Shown: positions 22,442 to 25,326 of the stretch, piece after piece | Layout of the letters: every line of letters starts with the position of its first letter | Numbering within the stretch: position 1 is the first letter of the stretch | NCBI GenBank assembly: GCA_900550825.1 | Contig: URTZ01000008.1 | Location: 1-25,326, forward strand | Reading direction: 5' to 3' | DNA: 25,326 bases | Origin: an uncultured Collinsella sp. | GTDB lineage: Bacteria > Actinomycetota > Coriobacteriia > Coriobacteriales > Coriobacteriaceae | Notes under the pieces: generated by a model | What the model saw: only the letters and a program-made list of their open reading frames with translations | Told to the model about the DNA's origin: nothing | Databases searched by the model: none | Translations under genes and position numbers: made by a program

Positions 22442-22473
22442 GCGCGTCTCCAGACCGTTGTTTGACTGCAACG

Positions 22474-22479
22474 ATTATA
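22474..22479 (-). promoter_or_regulatory. -10 box for the DUF4869-like copy B unit
   Basis: A perfect TATAAT on the minus strand, 33-38 bases ahead of the ATG at 22441. The -35 region falls inside the aro terminator stem and shows no good hexamer. The position decides the start codon, because transcription from here would begin at or past the alternative TTG at 22471. Confidence 0.5.
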
Positions 22480-22484
22480 TGCCA

Positions 22485-22527
22485 GTAATAAAGTGCCGCC
22501 AGTAGCGAGGTTGCTGCTGGCGGCACT
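22485..22527 (-). terminator. Terminator of the aroK-aroQ unit
   Basis: On the minus strand AGTGCCGCCAGCAGC (22527-22513) pairs with GCTACTGGCGGCACT (22506-22492), 15 positions with one A-C mismatch, followed by TTATTACT. It lies about 45 bases beyond the aroQ stop and separates that unit from the copy B cassette. Confidence 0.75.
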
Positions 22528-22572
22528 GGCATTATTAGCGTATGAATCGCGCTGATGGATTTGCTCGCGAGA

Positions 22573-23010
22573 CTACTTTTCGAGACGTTCCCTCAGCAGC
22601 TCCAGCGCATGCGCGTAGCCCTGCAGGCCCTCGCCGGTGATGGTGGCGAAGCAGGCCAGGCGTGCATAGCTCACCTGGCGGAAGTCCTCGCGGGTCTCGA
22701 CGGCGCTGATGTGGACCTCCACAGCCGGGATGGCGACGGCCTTGAGCGCGTCGAGGATCGCGACGCTCGTGTGCGTGTAGGCGGCCGGGTTGATGACGAT
22801 GCCGTCGACCTTGCCGTAGGCCTCCTGGATCTTGTCGACGATGCTGCCCTCGTGGTTAGACTGGAAGACCTCGACCTCGTCGAAGCCCTGCGCGGCACCT
22901 GCCTCCTGGCAAATCTGGACCAGGCGGTCGTAGTTGTCGCTGCCATAGATGCCCGGCTCGCGAATGCCGAGCATGTTGAGGTTGGGGCCGTTGATGACGA
23001 GTGCTTTCAT
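22573..23010 (-). CDS. aroQ: 3-dehydroquinate dehydratase, type II
   Basis: A 145-residue enzyme of the shikimate pathway that dehydrates 3-dehydroquinate to 3-dehydroshikimate. The type II fingerprint is complete: GPNLNMLG (8-15), the lid tyrosine in IYGS (Y22), QSNHEGSIVDKI (50-61), INPAAYTHTSVAI (73-85), and EVHIS with catalytic H100 followed by AVETREDFR. Normal length. The ribosome site AAAGGAAG precedes the ATG. It lies downstream of aroK in the same direction, with a 64-base gap filled by a palindrome. A terminator follows. Confidence 0.97.
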   Translation of the reverse strand: MKALVINGPNLNMLGIREPGIYGSDNYDRLVQICQEAGAAQGFDEVEVFQSNHEGSIVDKIQEAYGKVDGIVINPAAYTHTSVAILDALKAVAIPAVEVHISAVETREDFRQVSYARLACFATITGEGLQGYAHALELLRERLEK

Positions 23011-23031
23011 GGTTGCTTCCTTTGCGATTGG

Positions 23032-23072
23032 AAAATCACCACAAAGGTGCCTGTCCCCTTTGTGGTGATTTT
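23032..23072. repeat. Perfect 16-bp palindrome between aroK and aroQ
   Basis: AAAATCACCACAAAGG (23032-23047) and its exact complement CCTTTGTGGTGATTTT (23057-23072) flank a 9-base loop, TGCCTGTCC. The arms plus the GTGCCTGTCC core resemble dispersed REP-like hairpins that I have seen in many bacterial genomes, including gut actinobacteria. With four T at the end it could also act as a weak terminator or RNA stabiliser between the two genes. Only one copy is in this window. Confidence 0.65.
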
Positions 23073-23074
23073 GG

Positions 23075-23560
23075 TTAGAGAGCGGGTGGGAGGGTCTCGA
23101 GGAGGGCTTGGGCGGTGTTGGCGGCGCAGTCGCGTGAATCGATGATGTAGTCGGCCCAGGCGCGGTAGCGTGGCATGCGCTGCTCGGCCAGCTTGTCGAT
23201 GCCGTCGCGCGCGGTGATGGGGCGGCCCTTGTGGGCGAGCTCGTCGAGCTTGCGGTTGAGCATCACGATCTGGCTGTTCTGGTGCAGCAGCGGGTAGTTC
23301 TCGTCGCGCGTGACCACGCCGCCACCCGTGGAAAGCACCAGGCCGCTGCGCTTGGAGATGTCGGCCAGCGTCGCCGTCTCCTGCTCGCGGAAGGCCGCCT
23401 CGCCGCGTTCGACGATAAAGTCGGCGCAGGGCATGCCGAGGCGTTCCTCGAGGGCGCGGTCCAGGTCGATGTGTTCTCGTCCCGTGCGCAGGGCAATCTG
23501 CTCACCCACGCGGGTCTTGCCCGAACCCGGCATGCCGATCAGAGTAATATTATTTTTCAT
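23075..23560 (-). CDS. aroK: Shikimate kinase
   Basis: A 161-residue P-loop kinase that phosphorylates shikimate with ATP. Walker A is GMPGSGKT (9-16), shikimate-binding residues are in IDLDR (31-35) and FRE (57-59), the GGG loop is in LSTGGGVV (76-83), and the lid has RP in KGRPIT. The ATG has AAGGTGG well placed upstream on the minus strand. Codon use is GC-rich like the rest of the core window. It is the last host-type gene. Sequence turns AT-rich within about 30 bases upstream of its start. Confidence 0.95.
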   Translation of the reverse strand: MKNNITLIGMPGSGKTRVGEQIALRTGREHIDLDRALEERLGMPCADFIVERGEAAFREQETATLADISKRSGLVLSTGGGVVTRDENYPLLHQNSQIVMLNRKLDELAHKGRPITARDGIDKLAEQRMPRYRAWADYIIDSRDCAANTAQALLETLPPAL

Positions 23561-23584
23561 AAGTTTCTATCCACCTTACCTATA

Positions 23585-23615
23585 CACAAGAAAATCGCCG
23601 CCTGTAAGCGACGAT
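23585..23615 (-). terminator. Terminator of the ridA unit
   Basis: On the minus strand ATCGTCGC (23615-23608) pairs with GCGGCGAT (23601-23594), eight pairs with one T-G wobble and a 6-base loop, followed by TTTTCTTGT. It lies about 100 bases past the ridA stop and just ahead of aroK. The bases between ridA and this hairpin (23616-23718) show nothing else. Confidence 0.75.
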
Positions 23616-23718
23616 CCTCCGTCTTAATGTCTATTTATTGTAACGTTGCAGCTTTCCTTCACCACATAATGTCTGCCATTTTTTGCTGAATCGTTACAGA
23701 TTTTATGTTGTATGCTTC

Positions 23719-24093
23719 TTATACTTCTGCAATAACTTCCACTTCACATAATACGTTCTTGGGAAGCGTCTTGACTGCAACACAGCTTCTGGCAGGATTC
23801 TCAGTAAAATATTTCGCATAGACCTGATTGAACGCTGCGAAATCGCTCATGTCTGCCAGGAAACAGGAGGTCTTGGCTACTCTGGTGTAGCCGGTACCTG
23901 CTGCCTTTAGCAGCTCGCCGATATTCTTCATCACCTGCTCTGCCTGTTCCTCGATGGTAGTTCCGTGAATCTCGCCGGTAGCAGGATCAATGGGGATCTG
24001 TCCGGATGCGAAAAAGATATTGCCCAGTACAATGCCCTGAGAGTAAGGTCCGATTGCTGCGGGTGCTTTGTCTGTTGAAATCTTCTGTAACAT
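23719..24093 (-). CDS. ridA: RidA-family imine/enamine deaminase
   Basis: A 124-residue member of the YjgF/YER057c/UK114 family, which hydrolyses reactive 2-aminoacrylate-type imines released by PLP enzymes. Visible: APAAIGPYSQGI (10-21), FFASGQIPIDPATGEI (27-42), and the active-site region NPARSCVAVKTLPKN with R102, ending in CEVEVIAEV. Normal length. The ribosome site AGAGGAG is seven bases from the ATG. Codon use is clearly less GC-rich than in aroK next door, and the sequence looks Firmicutes-like. Confidence 0.95.
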   Translation of the reverse strand: MLQKISTDKAPAAIGPYSQGIVLGNIFFASGQIPIDPATGEIHGTTIEEQAEQVMKNIGELLKAAGTGYTRVAKTSCFLADMSDFAAFNQVYAKYFTENPARSCVAVKTLPKNVLCEVEVIAEV

Positions 24094-24182
24094 AATATTC
24101 TCCTCTTCTTCCTATAATTACGCCCTGAGGATGCCTCCGGATCCCGGCACATCCAAAATCCGATGCAGCATGCACATAGCGT

Positions 24183-24434
24183 TTACTTCGTCATATCTAC
24201 CTCCGGCTCATCAAATTCCGCCGTCACGTAGAATCCTCTGGAATTCTCCACAATATCCGCCACGACTCCTTCACGGTTCTTCAACCGGTAACGGAACGGA
24301 ATGTTCGGAGACATCGCCAGGGACGGGTCTATGGTATAGTAATAGTTACTGGGCAGAAGTCCCTCTGTTACCGTGATCTTCTGTCCGACCTCCAACAGTC
24401 CCGGTCGTTCCATCTTAAATTCTATCCTGCGCAT
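24183..24434 (-). CDS. Small protein of unknown function
   Basis: 83 residues, MRRIEFKMERPGLLEVGQKI onward, charged, without signal peptide, membrane span or known motif. A well-formed promoter lies 50 bases upstream, and 89 bases separate it from ridA downstream. A second ATG at codon 8 has AGGA further ahead and could be the real start. The beta-rich, hydrophilic sequence (FYVTAEFDEPEVD at the end) suggests a small soluble fold. It looks like the hypothetical proteins found in Lachnospiraceae genomes, but I cannot name it. Confidence 0.55.
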   Translation of the reverse strand: MRRIEFKMERPGLLEVGQKITVTEGLLPSNYYYTIDPSLAMSPNIPFRYRLKNREGVVADIVENSRGFYVTAEFDEPEVDMTK

Positions 24435-24484
24435 TCTGACTCACCAGCCATTCCCGGCATAATATTTTTCGCCGTTTGAGGTTT

Positions 24485-24513
24485 ATTTTACCAGTAACTT
24501 ACAGCGCTTGCAA
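24485..24513 (-). promoter_or_regulatory. Sigma-A-type promoter for the 24434 gene (and possibly ridA)
   Basis: On the minus strand TTGCAA (24513-24508) and TAAAAT (24490-24485) are separated by exactly 17 bases. A start site near 24478 would leave a ~44-base leader to the ATG at 24434. Both hexamers are close to the Firmicutes consensus. Confidence 0.6.
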
Positions 24514-24545
24514 GAGTGATTTCATTTCTGACCTGCTGCTTTTCC

Positions 24546-25316
24546 CTATTTCACCACCGGGCTCTCCAATACTACCGCATGTGCGATTCCCGGCACGCTT
24601 TTCCCTTCATTAAAACTGGTCTTACTGAGCAGGGCGCCGGTGGGTAGAAAGAGGACTTTTTTCCACTCGCCGGATTCCAGCTTCGGCAGGATATATGCCG
24701 CCAGGGTCACAGCGCTGCATCCACAGCCGCTGCCTCCGGCGTGGGTGTCCTGGGCTTCTGCGTCAAAAATCTCGATACCGCAGTCCATGTGCCGGTCGGC
24801 GATGTCAATTCCCTTTTCCCGCAAAAGATCGATCAATACCGTCTGTCCCACGCTTCCCAGATCCCCGGTGATGATCTTGTCAGCAAAATCATTATAATAC
24901 ATGTAGTAATCATTACCGTCCGGCTGACGGCATATCAGAACATTTACACTTCTGTCCCAGGACGATTTTTTGGCCCAGTCGTACAGATCTCCTGCCCCGT
25001 ATGCAAGCCCCGACGTATTTTTGTGTGTCAGCTCTGTCCCCTGGTTCAGTTCGGCGAGATCGACCAGCTCATCATCCGATGCCTGATCCAGAATATATCT
25101 GTTACTGATCGCATTGACAATCGTATGCGAAAGATTATAAACATTGTCTCTGAAACTCTGCGAATCCACGTAGCTTTTGCTGTCCAGCGGCTGAACCCCT
25201 TTATTCATGATCACTGCGGATGCTCCGGCTCCCACGCAGGAAACCGTCACAAAAAATATCGTCAGCAGCACAAGAAGTCCCTTTATGCCACTCTTTCTAT
25301 ACCATCTTTTTTTCAT
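24546..25316 (-). CDS. In-frame fusion: membrane-anchored sensor N-terminus joined to SpoVAD C-terminus
   Basis: 256 residues. Residues 1-~142 have a basic start (MKKRWYRKSGIKG), one membrane span (LLVLLTIFFVTVSCVGAGAS) and an external domain ending in NVLICRQPDGNDYYMYYND, resembling the sensor part of Firmicutes histidine kinases. From about residue 145 (DKIITGDLGSVGQ) to 256 the protein is the C-terminal third of SpoVAD: MDCGIEIFDAEAQDTHAGG, SGCGCSA, LFLPTGALLS and VPGIAHAVVLE. SpoVAD normally has ~340 residues and binds dipicolinic acid channel partners in the forespore. Here its N-terminal two thirds and the sensor's kinase part are both absent. The join lies near 24880-24893. It is either a deletion fusion or an assembly join. 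A functional product is doubtful. Confidence 0.6.
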   Translation of the reverse strand: MKKRWYRKSGIKGLLVLLTIFFVTVSCVGAGASAVIMNKGVQPLDSKSYVDSQSFRDNVYNLSHTIVNAISNRYILDQASDDELVDLAELNQGTELTHKNTSGLAYGAGDLYDWAKKSSWDRSVNVLICRQPDGNDYYMYYNDFADKIITGDLGSVGQTVLIDLLREKGIDIADRHMDCGIEIFDAEAQDTHAGGSGCGCSAVTLAAYILPKLESGEWKKVLFLPTGALLSKTSFNEGKSVPGIAHAVVLESPVVK

Positions 25317-25326
25317 TTATGCCCCA

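Noticed and set aside
24068..24376. 102-residue plus-strand frame opposite ridA's start and the small gene
   Set aside because: No ribosome site, no recognisable motif, and it overlaps the ridA ribosome site and the better-supported minus-strand frame.
1..25326. CRISPR arrays, insertion sequences or transposase genes
   Set aside because: I saw no regularly spaced direct repeats and no transposase motifs anywhere in the window.

Overview
The window reads as a polysaccharide locus of a high-GC Gram-positive gut bacterium, most likely a Coriobacteriia/Collinsella-type actinobacterium. This rests on the strongly GC3-biased rhamnose genes, a NusG-type antiterminator at the locus head, the fused rfbC-rfbD gene, and the mixture of SD-led ATG, GTG and TTG starts. 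The genus is inference, because there is no marker gene here. The last ~1.7 kb (about 23.59-25.33 kb) looks different. It is more AT-rich, lies on the minus strand and carries Firmicutes (Lachnospiraceae-like) genes, including a piece of the sporulation gene spoVAD. It is either a recent foreign insertion or an assembly chimera.

1-14.4 kb, plus strand: a surface-polysaccharide operon. It opens with the C-terminal KOW domain of a NusG/LoaP-like factor cut by the window edge. Next come an initiating undecaprenyl-phosphate sugar transferase, a GT4 glycosyltransferase, a polysaccharide pyruvyl transferase, an FrhB-like iron-sulfur protein, a second GT4, a GT2 with rhamnosyltransferase-like motifs, a Wzy polymerase and a Wzx flippase. 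The dTDP-L-rhamnose genes rfbA, rfbB and fused rfbCD close the operon. A terminator and a two-gene cassette, a DUF4869-like protein plus a P-loop NTPase, sit between rfbA and rfbB. A bidirectional terminator ends the operon at 14.4 kb.

14.4-20.7 kb: a second envelope-glycan module. Three minus-strand genes encode a YfhO-family GT-C membrane glycosyltransferase and two polyprenyl-phosphate-sugar synthase-like GT2 enzymes. They diverge from a plus-strand ABC-2 polysaccharide exporter (permease plus ATPase, TagGH/Wzm-Wzt type). A tRNA-Arg(UCU) with its terminator follows, and directly behind it lies an internally deleted acyltransferase-3 remnant.

21.0-22.5 kb, minus strand: a second, diverged copy of the DUF4869-like/NTPase pair with its own -10 box and terminators. 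The two small proteins align without gaps (76 of 145 identical by my count), and the two NTPases share every main motif. This duplicated pair is the best candidate for an undescribed system in the window.

22.5-23.6 kb: aroK and aroQ (shikimate pathway) on the minus strand, separated by a perfect 16-bp palindrome. 23.6-25.3 kb: ridA, a small unknown gene, and an in-frame fusion of a membrane sensor N-terminus to the SpoVAD C-terminus.
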